From positions 62,001 to 126,000 of IMG/VR virus record IMGVR_UViG_3300013125_000003: a DNA stretch of 64,000 nt; one strand, 5' to 3'. The translations under genes and the position numbers were made by a program. This document shows, piece after piece, positions 23,943 to 31,100 of the stretch. Source of the stretch: a virus. The notes beneath the pieces were generated by a model. That model saw only the letters and a program-made list of their open reading frames with translations, searched no databases and had not been told where the DNA came from. Numbering within the stretch: the stretch's first letter is position 1; the number at the start of each line of letters is the position of its first letter.

Positions 23943-25037
23943 TTACATGTCGGCCAGAAGGTCGTCAAGGTCGGTACTCTTCGCTCCGGCTTTTTCCTTT
24001 CCTGTTGTTGCAGGTGGTGCAGTTGGAGCTGGCATTTCTTCCGGTTCAGGTTCGCTGATGTCTTCCGGACCACCGTCTGGTTCGTCAAGTTCTACTGATA
24101 TAGACTGACTTTTAGACTGAGGAGCTGGAGCTGGAGTGAATTCAAGTTCCTCGCCGGCTGGAGCAGTGCGCTTCGTAGCCGGTTTAGTTGAAGTAAAGAG
24201 TTTCTTCATCTTCTCATCCCTTAAGCCTGCTACCAAGTTATCGATGATCTGCTTGTACGGAACGATCGCTTTGATGAACTCTGCAATCTTCACGTATTCC
24301 TCTTCTGTCCATTCCTTTAGGAAGTACTGGCTGAGGTCAGGCGAATTTTCTAGAAGGAACTTCTTGGTGAAATTCATCACCTTCGGATCCGCTGATACTG
24401 GAATTTCCTTGCCGCCATGAGAGATGATCAGCGGACTGACTTCTTTCATGAACTTGCTGGAGGTGTAGTCTCTCCACGATTTGGTCTTACGCTTTACGAC
24501 TAGAACGAAATCCTTACCCTCAGTGAGAGAGTACGGGTTGATCGACTGCTCGACGACAAGCTCCGATTCCGGGTGAAGTTCCTGCTGGATGAGGTTGTCA
24601 ATACCGTAACCGAAAGAGTAAACTTTGATCTTTCCTTCGAGATTTTCGAACTGCGGATCTCTCTTGATGTAGATGCAAGAGAAGTAGTTGTAGCAACGGT
24701 TAAAGTACTTTTTGATTTCCTCAACGGTCTGAGGTTCGGATTCCTTTAGGTTCTTGAGTTCTAAGTCAAGCGACCATAGGATTGATGGTGCTCCGGTTGT
24801 GGACGGACAATCAACGAAAATTTTCTCGTTGGTTAACGGGTTTTGAAGTTTTGCTGAGTACTTTTTGTACTTGCTCTTTGCCGGGTCTTGTGCCCAAGGA
24901 ATGAAACGAATGATTGATTTGTAAACTCCGTTCTGCCCTTGATCGGGTCCTGGGTTGTAAAGGTTTTCGTCAACTTTTCGAGTGCCTCCTGATTTACCGG
25001 TAAAATCGTCTGGATTAAGATTAAAAAGGTCTTCCAT
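23943..25037 (-). CDS. 32: Single-stranded DNA-binding protein, gp32-like
   Basis: A 364-aa protein coating ssDNA at forks and recombination intermediates. The N-terminal and core regions follow T4 gp32 (301 aa): IIRFIPWAQDPAKSKYKKY, an aromatic- and Cys-containing segment (KKYFNRCYNYFSCIYIKRDP) and KIKVYSFGYGIDNLI. The zinc-binding set of T4 gp32 is not obvious. The C-terminal ~70 residues form a long Pro/Glu-rich linker ending in STDLDDLLADM, the acidic tip that SSB-type proteins use to recruit partners. It is the first gene of the operon, with an early-type promoter upstream. Confidence 0.85.
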   Translation of the reverse strand: MEDLFNLNPDDFTGKSGGTRKVDENLYNPGPDQGQNGVYKSIIRFIPWAQDPAKSKYKKYSAKLQNPLTNEKIFVDCPSTTGAPSILWSLDLELKNLKESEPQTVEEIKKYFNRCYNYFSCIYIKRDPQFENLEGKIKVYSFGYGIDNLIQQELHPESELVVEQSINPYSLTEGKDFVLVVKRKTKSWRDYTSSKFMKEVSPLIISHGGKEIPVSADPKVMNFTKKFLLENSPDLSQYFLKEWTEEEYVKIAEFIKAIVPYKQIIDNLVAGLRDEKMKKLFTSTKPATKRTAPAGEELEFTPAPAPQSKSQSISVELDEPDGGPEDISEPEPEEMPAPTAPPATTGKEKAGAKSTDLDDLLADM

Positions 25038-25078
25038 TTTTCAAATGTGATTTTTTAGGGGTGTTATTTTTACTTATT

Positions 25079-25105
25079 CTTTTACACAGAAGGCGGCAAA
25101 GGTTT
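25079..25105 (-). promoter_or_regulatory. Early/middle-type promoter AAACC-N16-TAAAAG for the ssb operon
   Basis: On the minus strand AAACC (25105-25101), 16 nt, then TAAAAG (25084-25079). It stands about 40 nt before the gp32-like ATG, directly after the upstream terminator. Confidence 0.6.
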
Positions 25106-25108
25106 CAC

Positions 25109-25141
25109 AAAAAATGGGCAAAAGTTTTCACTTCTGCCCAT
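25109..25141 (-). terminator. Intrinsic terminator after the H1-like gene
   Basis: Read on the minus strand, ATGGGCAGAAG and CTTTTGCCCAT pair over 11 positions with one mismatch around a 6-nt loop, followed by a run of six T. It begins about 33 nt after the H1-like stop codon and insulates it from the ssb promoter. Confidence 0.85.
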
Positions 25142-25173
25142 TCAGATTAAAGAAAGGAGGTACTTTGATCTGC

Positions 25174-25359
25174 TTACTGCTTAACCGAAGCCTTCACATT
25201 CTGGATGTCGTTACGACCTTCCTGGGAAAGCTGTTTAATATCCTGCAGAAGCTTGCGGGCGCGGGTACCAGCTGAGTTGTTTCCCTTGTTGTAGAATTTG
25301 TTGTGCTCAACTTCGAGTTCGCTGACCGCGGTTTTGATTTGTTCTAACCAATTTGCCAT
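25174..25359 (-). CDS. Histone H1-like (Hc1-type) small DNA-binding protein
   Basis: A 61-aa basic helical protein. The block GNNSAGTRARKLLQDIKQL matches the GNxAAGTRARKxxLEIEKL signature of the small Hc1/H1-like proteins widespread in Bacteroidota, which have the same total length (about 58-62 aa) and start with a helix such as LEQIKTAVSELE. It probably binds DNA non-specifically, for example to compact phage or host DNA. It is monocistronic, with its own early-type promoter and a strong terminator, suggesting high, independently controlled expression. No Lys/Ala-rich C-terminal tail as in chlamydial Hc1 is present. Confidence 0.78.
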   Translation of the reverse strand: MANWLEQIKTAVSELEVEHNKFYNKGNNSAGTRARKLLQDIKQLSQEGRNDIQNVKASVKQ

Positions 25360-25390
25360 GTTCTTGTTGTTTATTTTAAGGATTTGAATT

Positions 25391-25417
25391 ATTATATTTG
25401 TGAAAAGAAATCGGTTT
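25391..25417 (-). promoter_or_regulatory. Early/middle-type promoter AAACC-N16-TATAAT for the H1-like gene
   Basis: On the minus strand AAACC (25417-25413), 16 nt, TATAAT (25396-25391). It is the best -10 match of the set, about 31 nt before the ATG, and overlaps the stop codon of the upstream metalloprotease gene. Confidence 0.7.
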
Positions 25418-26148
25418 TAAAGAATCCGATACTTTTTGCTTATTTTTGTTTCCGGAAAGTGTTTTATCGTGAATTTTACCCACCAGTCGATGACCTCTTT
25501 CATTTCCTCGGCCGTGATTAATCCGGAATCTTTGATTGGAGAAAGGTACGCTTCGAATTCAACGTCAGCCGGTATGCCCTTCTTGTCTGATGACAGTCTC
25601 ATTCCTGAAACCATCGCCGGTATTTCATCCGGTAAAAGAAAATACTTGTAAGAGGATTCCGATTCCTTTCGATTTTTGTCTACTTCAGAACCTGAATGGT
25701 GCGGTTGCTTGTTCTGCCCTTTCTGAAGAAGGTGTTCAAGCTCGTGTCTAACGCAATCCAAAAGACGGAAGTATAAAAGTTTGTGAGATTCTGGTTCTTT
25801 GGAAGGGTCGATGACTATGTTTACTTCTATTTCTGGGTCAGGCGCGTGGTCCTCGTAAAATATGTAGGATCTTGCGTCGATAGCGAAACCATTTTTACTA
25901 AAGTTTTGCTTTTCCCAAGGAACGCTGTAGAAAATTTTACTTTTGCTAGGTTCGAACGTTTTGCTTCTAGCAACTGTTATTGTCAGAGAAAATGTCGCAG
26001 GATCGACGTACTCAATAGTCCTAGCGATCCGGCCTTTGAAAGCTTCGGCTTTTTTGGACGTGATGAGTTTCATCAAAGTATTCGCGATTTCTTCCGAAAA
26101 GAAATCGTATTTTGACTCGTACACGAACCGCAAAAAATCCATTATCAT
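25417..26148 (-). CDS. HExxH zinc metalloprotease-like protein with capsid-tag-like N-terminus
   Basis: A 243-aa predicted metallopeptidase. RHELEHLLQ (134-142) contains the HExxH zinc motif (HELEH), and PDEIPAM about 35 residues later offers a possible third ligand (Glu), a gluzincin-like order. The N-terminus DFLRFVYES (4-12) is tag-like (F-V-x-E). The start overlaps the preceding stop (ATGA), so it is coupled to the Pro-rich gene under a late promoter. Late expression, the tag and the protease motif suggest a virion-associated or head-delivered protease; cell lysis or processing of virion proteins are other options. The family is not recognised by name. Confidence 0.72.
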   Translation of the reverse strand: MIMDFLRFVYESKYDFFSEEIANTLMKLITSKKAEAFKGRIARTIEYVDPATFSLTITVARSKTFEPSKSKIFYSVPWEKQNFSKNGFAIDARSYIFYEDHAPDPEIEVNIVIDPSKEPESHKLLYFRLLDCVRHELEHLLQKGQNKQPHHSGSEVDKNRKESESSYKYFLLPDEIPAMVSGMRLSSDKKGIPADVEFEAYLSPIKDSGLITAEEMKEVIDWWVKFTIKHFPETKISKKYRIL

Positions 26149-26717
26149 TTTTTCGATGATCTCAAGAACACAACGCTCAGATCGTCAGTAGATGGATTGT
26201 CAAATTCATTTTCTGAATCGAAAGTAACGTCAATCGGTCCCTTATCCGTTCCGAGAGTTCCGTCCATCACTTCTCTTTTGAAATCCGAGTAAACGTTTGA
26301 CGGCATCGGTCTCTTTCCGTTTAGCGCAGCTTTCACAAGTTCAGCATTTTCTTCGTCCTTGTGAGTGGTTAACCACTTTTCCAGCTCTTCCTGAGATACT
26401 TCGTAAACTGTGAATCTCTTAACTCCGCCTTCCTTATCGAACTCACCGTGCCATTTTTTCTGAGGAGCGTCCTGAATAAAAACAAAGCGCAATCCGGTTG
26501 GCTCAGTAGGAGCTGCTACTGGCGCGTTTGGATCAGGTGGTAAGGTTGAAGATCCTGCACCAAAATCTGCAGGAGGTGGAGGAGGAGGAGTCGTCGGTGG
26601 CGGTGGAGGAGTGTCTACCGCTGGAGAAGGAGGTGGAGGAGGAGCCCCAGCACCAAGTTCGTCCTGTTCAAGTATTAGTACGGATTTTCTAAATTCGTCA
26701 AAGCTGAGAATGTCCAT
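26145..26717 (-). CDS. Poly-proline protein with capsid-tag-like N-terminus
   Basis: A 190-aa protein. The ATG at 26717 is chosen because the late element (26741-26748) lies 23 nt upstream; an ATG at 26750 would precede the promoter. The N-terminus has SFDEF and then SVLILEQDE (I-L-E, a possible head-protease site). A poly-Pro/Gly/Ala linker follows (about 24-70, runs of five or six Pro). The C-terminal domain (about 72-190) is mixed alpha/beta (LRFVFIQDAPQKKWHGEF; FTVYEVSQEELEKWL) and is not recognised. Coupled by ATGA overlap to the metalloprotease, so the two may act together. Confidence 0.72.
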   Translation of the reverse strand: MDILSFDEFRKSVLILEQDELGAGAPPPPPSPAVDTPPPPPTTPPPPPPADFGAGSSTLPPDPNAPVAAPTEPTGLRFVFIQDAPQKKWHGEFDKEGGVKRFTVYEVSQEELEKWLTTHKDEENAELVKAALNGKRPMPSNVYSDFKREVMDGTLGTDKGPIDVTFDSENEFDNPSTDDLSVVFLRSSKK

Positions 26718-26740
26718 GGTAAACTGCCTTTTTCTGATAC

Positions 26741-26748
26741 TATTTATC
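26741..26748 (-). promoter_or_regulatory. Late promoter element GATAAATA (minus strand)
   Basis: TATTTATC on the plus strand reads GATAAATA on the minus strand, 23 nt before the poly-Pro gene ATG, immediately after the T-tract of a terminator. Confidence 0.72.
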
Positions 26749-26778
26749 AAAAAAACGGGAAGGATTTCTCCTTCCCGT
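26749..26778 (-). terminator. Strong intrinsic terminator abutting a late promoter
   Basis: Read on the minus strand, ACGGGAAGGA / TCCTTCCCGT (10 bp, GAAA loop) is followed by seven T, which run directly into GATAAATA. It stops transcription from upstream (S1-like gene or the short unit starting near 26905). Confidence 0.92.
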
Positions 26779-26905
26779 CTTAGGCCTAAGTATTCAAAAT
26801 CGGATATGAGTGCTAGGTTCTTGACGAAAGTTAAGCTTGAAAATGTTCTAAAATTGACTAGCTAGTTCGTCAACAAACTGGGTTTGTCTGAATGACTCAT
26901 ACCTT
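26755..26905 (-). ncRNA. Possible ~150-nt late RNA without a clear gene
   Basis: A late element (26911-26918) and a strong terminator (26755-26778) on the same strand bracket about 150 nt. The only ATG-initiated frame near the start encodes 12 residues (MSHSDKPSLLTN). Another frame reads FRQTQFVDELASQF without a Met, perhaps a relic of a tagged protein. A small RNA, a micropeptide or a decayed gene are all possible. Confidence 0.3.
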
Positions 26906-26931
26906 TAGATTATTTATCTAAGGATGAGTCA
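26893..26931. promoter_or_regulatory. Long inverted repeat with late element in its loop
   Basis: TGACTCAT..TTAGAT and ATCTA..ATGAGTCA form about 15 paired positions with one or two bulged bases around a short TATTT loop. It lies just after the S1-like gene stop codon (26937) and contains the minus-strand element GATAAATA (26918-26911). In readthrough RNA it would make a stable 3' hairpin without a T-tract. Confidence 0.6.
26911..26918 (-). promoter_or_regulatory. Late promoter element GATAAATA in an inverted repeat
   Basis: AGATAAATAATCT on the minus strand. It has the full GATAAATA(A) core, but no substantial gene follows before a terminator 130 nt away. Confidence 0.5.
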
Positions 26932-26936
26932 GAATA

Positions 26937-28118
26937 TTAGATGTCAATGAAATCCAGTTTCAAGTTTTTGCGAATGGTGTCGACCCTGGTGATGGTGACG
27001 TTTCCGGTGTTAGGTATTCGGATCTTACCTTTAAGGTGACTTACGTCTGTCCTGAAAGTTGAATCCTCATCCGGCATGTCGACCTCAATGTGAAAGTCTG
27101 ACTTGTCGAGAACGTACCTTAGAGTCTTGCCCTCGATCCTGGTTTTGAAATCCTGCCATGCAAGCTTGTCCTCATCAACTTTGCTTAGAGTGTCTGTGAG
27201 AATTATTCGTGGCTCGCCTTTCTTGATGACTATGTCCTTTACATACACGTCAATTTCAGGGCCGGTTAAGGTAGAGCAGAACTTTTCGTAATCTGCGAAT
27301 TCCGTCTGGTGTAGAAGTCCAGTAAAGTAACCGTTGATTTCTACGAAGATGCCAAAAGCGTACGGATCGTTGGTCATCACGCCTGTGTACTTCTTGCCAA
27401 ATTCAAGTTCGTGAATTCTCTGAGGCAGCGTGTACTTAACGTACTTTTTATACGAAACAATGTACAGATCGTTCGCGGCATCGTAATTTTCGATCATGAC
27501 AGGAATTTCCTTGTTCAGGTACTCGTCAAAATCTTTTATCACGTTAGCAGCCGCGTGAGAACCCGGAAGGAAGCACTTGATGTTTCCTTTGTAGAGAGCA
27601 AGGTAACCACCCTTCACAAGGCTAACGATCTTCACGATGAACCATTTGTCGCCCTTCATGAAATCGTTTAGGTGTTCGCGGTGGGTCAGAGTAGCTGTCT
27701 GTTTCTCCGAACCGTAATAATCACCGGAGTTTGTTTTGGTGATGATCACTCTGAATTCGCGAGAAGACTCGTCATTCAAAAGTATCTCAGGATCCTCAGA
27801 GTATTCCCTGAAAGGAACGACCACGCTGGTCTTTGAGTACTTTTCCTCGGTCTGAATCATTTTATTAGTAAAATCGATCGTTTTTGCAACGACCACACAC
27901 ATCTGACCTTCAGAAAAGTCCTTCGACCCTATCTCGTTGGTGACGCAATTGTTCACGTAGAGATCGTATAGTTCCTGAGCATACGGCTCCTTGCAAAAGA
28001 TCTTAACTCGAGCTTTGCTGTCTCCGCTGATAAGGTTTAGGGTTTCGTTGAATTTTGTAGTCGGCTGGGTAAGAACGTCCGATCCAGGAACGGTGATGTC
28101 AACTAATTTTAAGCTCAT
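26937..28118 (-). CDS. S1-domain RNA-binding protein (ribosomal protein S1-like)
   Basis: A 393-aa protein. ATG 28118 is chosen because the promoter -10 box (28154-28149) lies after the alternative ATG at 28166. Two S1 (OB-fold) domains can be seen: one around residues 155-225 (KGGYLALYKGNIKCFLPGSH, the S1 FLPGS signature) and one around 240-310 (GKKYTGVMTNDPYAFGIFVE, then GYFTGLLHQTEF). The ~140 N-terminal residues and the C-terminal ~80 are not recognised. Bacterial S1 delivers mRNA to the ribosome; since this phage lacks Shine-Dalgarno leaders, an S1-like factor could steer ribosomes to phage mRNA, but binding to other RNAs is equally possible. Monocistronic, early-type promoter. Confidence 0.8.
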   Translation of the reverse strand: MSLKLVDITVPGSDVLTQPTTKFNETLNLISGDSKARVKIFCKEPYAQELYDLYVNNCVTNEIGSKDFSEGQMCVVVAKTIDFTNKMIQTEEKYSKTSVVVPFREYSEDPEILLNDESSREFRVIITKTNSGDYYGSEKQTATLTHREHLNDFMKGDKWFIVKIVSLVKGGYLALYKGNIKCFLPGSHAAANVIKDFDEYLNKEIPVMIENYDAANDLYIVSYKKYVKYTLPQRIHELEFGKKYTGVMTNDPYAFGIFVEINGYFTGLLHQTEFADYEKFCSTLTGPEIDVYVKDIVIKKGEPRIILTDTLSKVDEDKLAWQDFKTRIEGKTLRYVLDKSDFHIEVDMPDEDSTFRTDVSHLKGKIRIPNTGNVTITRVDTIRKNLKLDFIDI

Positions 28119-28148
28119 GTTTGCGTTATTAAAGGATAACTCTTTCTT

Positions 28149-28175
28149 ATTATACGGAGAACACACTCATGGTTT
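28149..28175 (-). promoter_or_regulatory. Early/middle-type promoter AAACC-N16-TATAAT for the S1-like gene
   Basis: On the minus strand AAACC (28175-28171), 16 nt, TATAAT (28154-28149). It leaves a leader of about 25 nt before ATG 28118. A TTGACA lies further upstream, but 22 nt from TATAAT, too far for a standard sigma-70 promoter. Confidence 0.65.
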
Positions 28176-28193
28176 TTGTCAACCTCACTTTTT

Positions 28194-31100
28194 TTACATC
28201 ATGTGAGGAGTAATGTGATTTATCGGAAAAGTAGGAGAGTACGGCAAGACCGCTGGTGTTTTCGTTTGAAATATAAGAGAACCGGTTGCATAGATCGAAC
28301 CTCTCCAAGCTATCTCGTCCAAGAAAATCGCAAATAGCGGATTTTTGTGAGTCAACCTTTCCCAAGGTGGAAGATCGTCCATGTTCATGATCGGGTGGAT
28401 CAACCTTGCGCCGGCAACCGTTATGTAATTCGTTATCGGATTGCCTAATGCGCACAAAGCTAGAACGCCGATCCATGCTATCTGTTTCAGAACAGGTTCG
28501 ATAGCTTCTAAAGCAGGTATAATGGTCAGCTGAATGAGGTTGAACGCGTCTGGGCTTATTATTTTCAATTTTACCGAATTTGGAATGGCTGCGTCTATCG
28601 CAATTTTCGCCAGTTTCAATATCGTTATTAAAGGTAAAGCAGCTTCTATTATGTTGAAACTGTAACTGTTTAGAGATAGCGAAAGTTTAGATAGAAGGTC
28701 TACTACCGCTTTTAACGGAGCAACTATCATGTCAAAAACTGAATTCATGAGAGTTCTAATGAATTCGATTATGTCTGCGCCCGTTATGAGGTGGAAGTAG
28801 CCGTAAAGGTCAAGAGCAAGAAGAGGAAATGCTGCTAAGTTTACGATCGTGCCGTCTGACAAGCTTAGTGAAACTTTGAAAACCGGCGAATCAGTTGATG
28901 ATCTTTCACCGGTAGTTGGATCGGTGAACACGTACCTTTGTCCAACTGGCGTGTTTGTTTCGTCAACTGTGACGGAAACAGTAGTACCGAACCCACACGA
29001 AGCTGAAAATACTTGTTTGGCGGATTCCTTATCAGCCTCTGACACGCCAAACACACCTCGTTGGTCCTTCACCGGGACGGTCGGAGGATCGGCTAGTGGA
29101 ACCATTGAATCAGTAGATCCGCCTGCCTCTTCCTTAGCTTTTCGGTAAGCATCGGCTGCCTCATCTATAAGAGAAAAGGTTGCAGTTATTAGAGCAGCGA
29201 TAAGAGCTTTCAAAAGAGGTTTTAGAATTGGGTCTAGCGGAATAGTTATCGAGATTGACGGCGGTTGCAAAGGATTGAAAGCCTTCGGAATTGAGATTAA
29301 AGAGAGAATCGGAACCAAGAAAGCTTGGATCAAAAGAAGAAGGTTAGCTGGGTCAGGCAACGAAACGTTTGGTATCACGGAAATAAGACTGTCGAACAAT
29401 GTCGTCAAAAAAGATGATGCTACTTGCTTTCCAGATATTCCTAAAAATCCAATTATGCTGTCAACCGTCAACCCATCAATGATTGCTTGCATCAGAGCAG
29501 AAAGAACTGCGAATGCCATTGCTACTTCAGGCGGAACGCCAGAAAAAACTGGCTGCGACGAAATTTCGCAACACTTCTTTGAAAAATTGAACAAGGTTAT
29601 CTTCGGCGGGTTTAGAAGAGCAACCGCTGTAAAAGCTAAAGCGTCTCTAGCTAATTCCTGAAGGTTACGGTTAGCTATCATCATTTCCTTTGCTTCATCA
29701 TCGTCCTTCGCTTGAGAAAGATCGAAGTTTACCGGGTCGCCCTTTAAGTACTTTATCGTTTCCTGAACCATGTTGTTCAGCGAATCCTTTAGCTCATCCA
29801 GATCTTCCTGCAATTCCAAGTTAAACGACTGTTTGGTTACTGCCTCGTTCATGTTTATCTTGGCAACAGCTTTTTTCATCTGGGCGTTTAAACTCTTAGC
29901 ACTTTCCTCAACTTTAAAGTCACCTAAGGATGCCATAGTTATCAGGTCGATCACAGCTGTGATAGCTTCGGGTATTCCAGGATTGTTCTTCGTTGAATCC
30001 TTCGGAAAACGTATCGTTCCGAATTTTATGTTATCAATGTGCTTGTTAAAATCATCGACTGTTGAATTTATCTTCTGCTGTATCGTTATGGTGTTCAGTG
30101 CCCTAGCTGCTTTCTTATCTTTTCTCTTCTTGGCTAGGTTCTTTTCCGTTTCTGCTTCGGTAAGGGCTTCCGACCTAGCGTTTCTCTGTTCCTCGCGAAG
30201 ATTGTTCACCGACTCAGTTTGCATGTTGCCTAACTTATCAAGCTGCTTATTCAACGTGGCTTTAAGTCGATCTAACTGTCGGTCGAATTCTTTTGACGGA
30301 TCTGCATCCACGATGTTTTTCATCATCTCCGTCTCGCTTAAGTAATACTTTGAGTAATCTTCGCTACTCATGTCGAACGGAAGTTGTTCACCGTTTATGT
30401 TGGTGACGGTCGGTTGTTTTCCGCTCGCTATGTCGATCGCTAGTTTCGCGAGTCGAGTCGCTTTGGAAGATGCGGCAGATATCGCTAACGGCTGAGTGAA
30501 TGCACCCTTTATTGGGTAACCTTTGTAAGAATTACTAGGGTTCAGACCCAATGGGTTTTGAGAGTTCGAAGATGTGTCCAATTCGTACCCGAACACTAAG
30601 TTCTTAGTGTTGCTCCAAAGCAAAGGAATGTTTACCGCTAACGGCAAGTACTTCGTACCGTCCGGCGCAAAGTAAAACAAATAGATTGACGGCAGAGGGA
30701 TGCCTATTGGAGCGATAGGCATCGTTAGGAAACAGATCAGAGTGCCAACTGCTGTTGGTATTACAAACAGAGGTTTCCAGATAGGTGGTATGGTTAAAAG
30801 AACCAACGCTGGCCCTGCCGGAATAACGCAGTTAACTGGCCAGTACCTAAATCCCAAATTTGCAGGTGGAGGTCCGCTTAGATCCGGAAATGGTAAGAGG
30901 CAAATTTTGTTCAGAGCCTTTGCAAATTCCTTCCAGTAACACTGTGAACCTATGTCAGGTAAACCGAAGTTTATCTCTCCAAGCGTTCTAAGGTACAGCG
31001 GGTCAGTTCCTAGTTTTTTCTTAGTGTCTTCTTCACAACCTGGATCTGATTCTGGAACTATTGTTCCTGCTTTTGTGAAACACGGTATGCCAAGGATCTT

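Noticed and set aside
28119-28166. Longer start for the S1-like gene
   Set aside because: The promoter -10 box lies between this ATG and the preferred one, so the transcript would not contain it.
28145-28190. Sigma-70 promoter TTGACA...TATAAT before the S1-like gene
   Set aside because: The spacer would be 22 nt; the AAACC-N16 arrangement fits the other promoters better.
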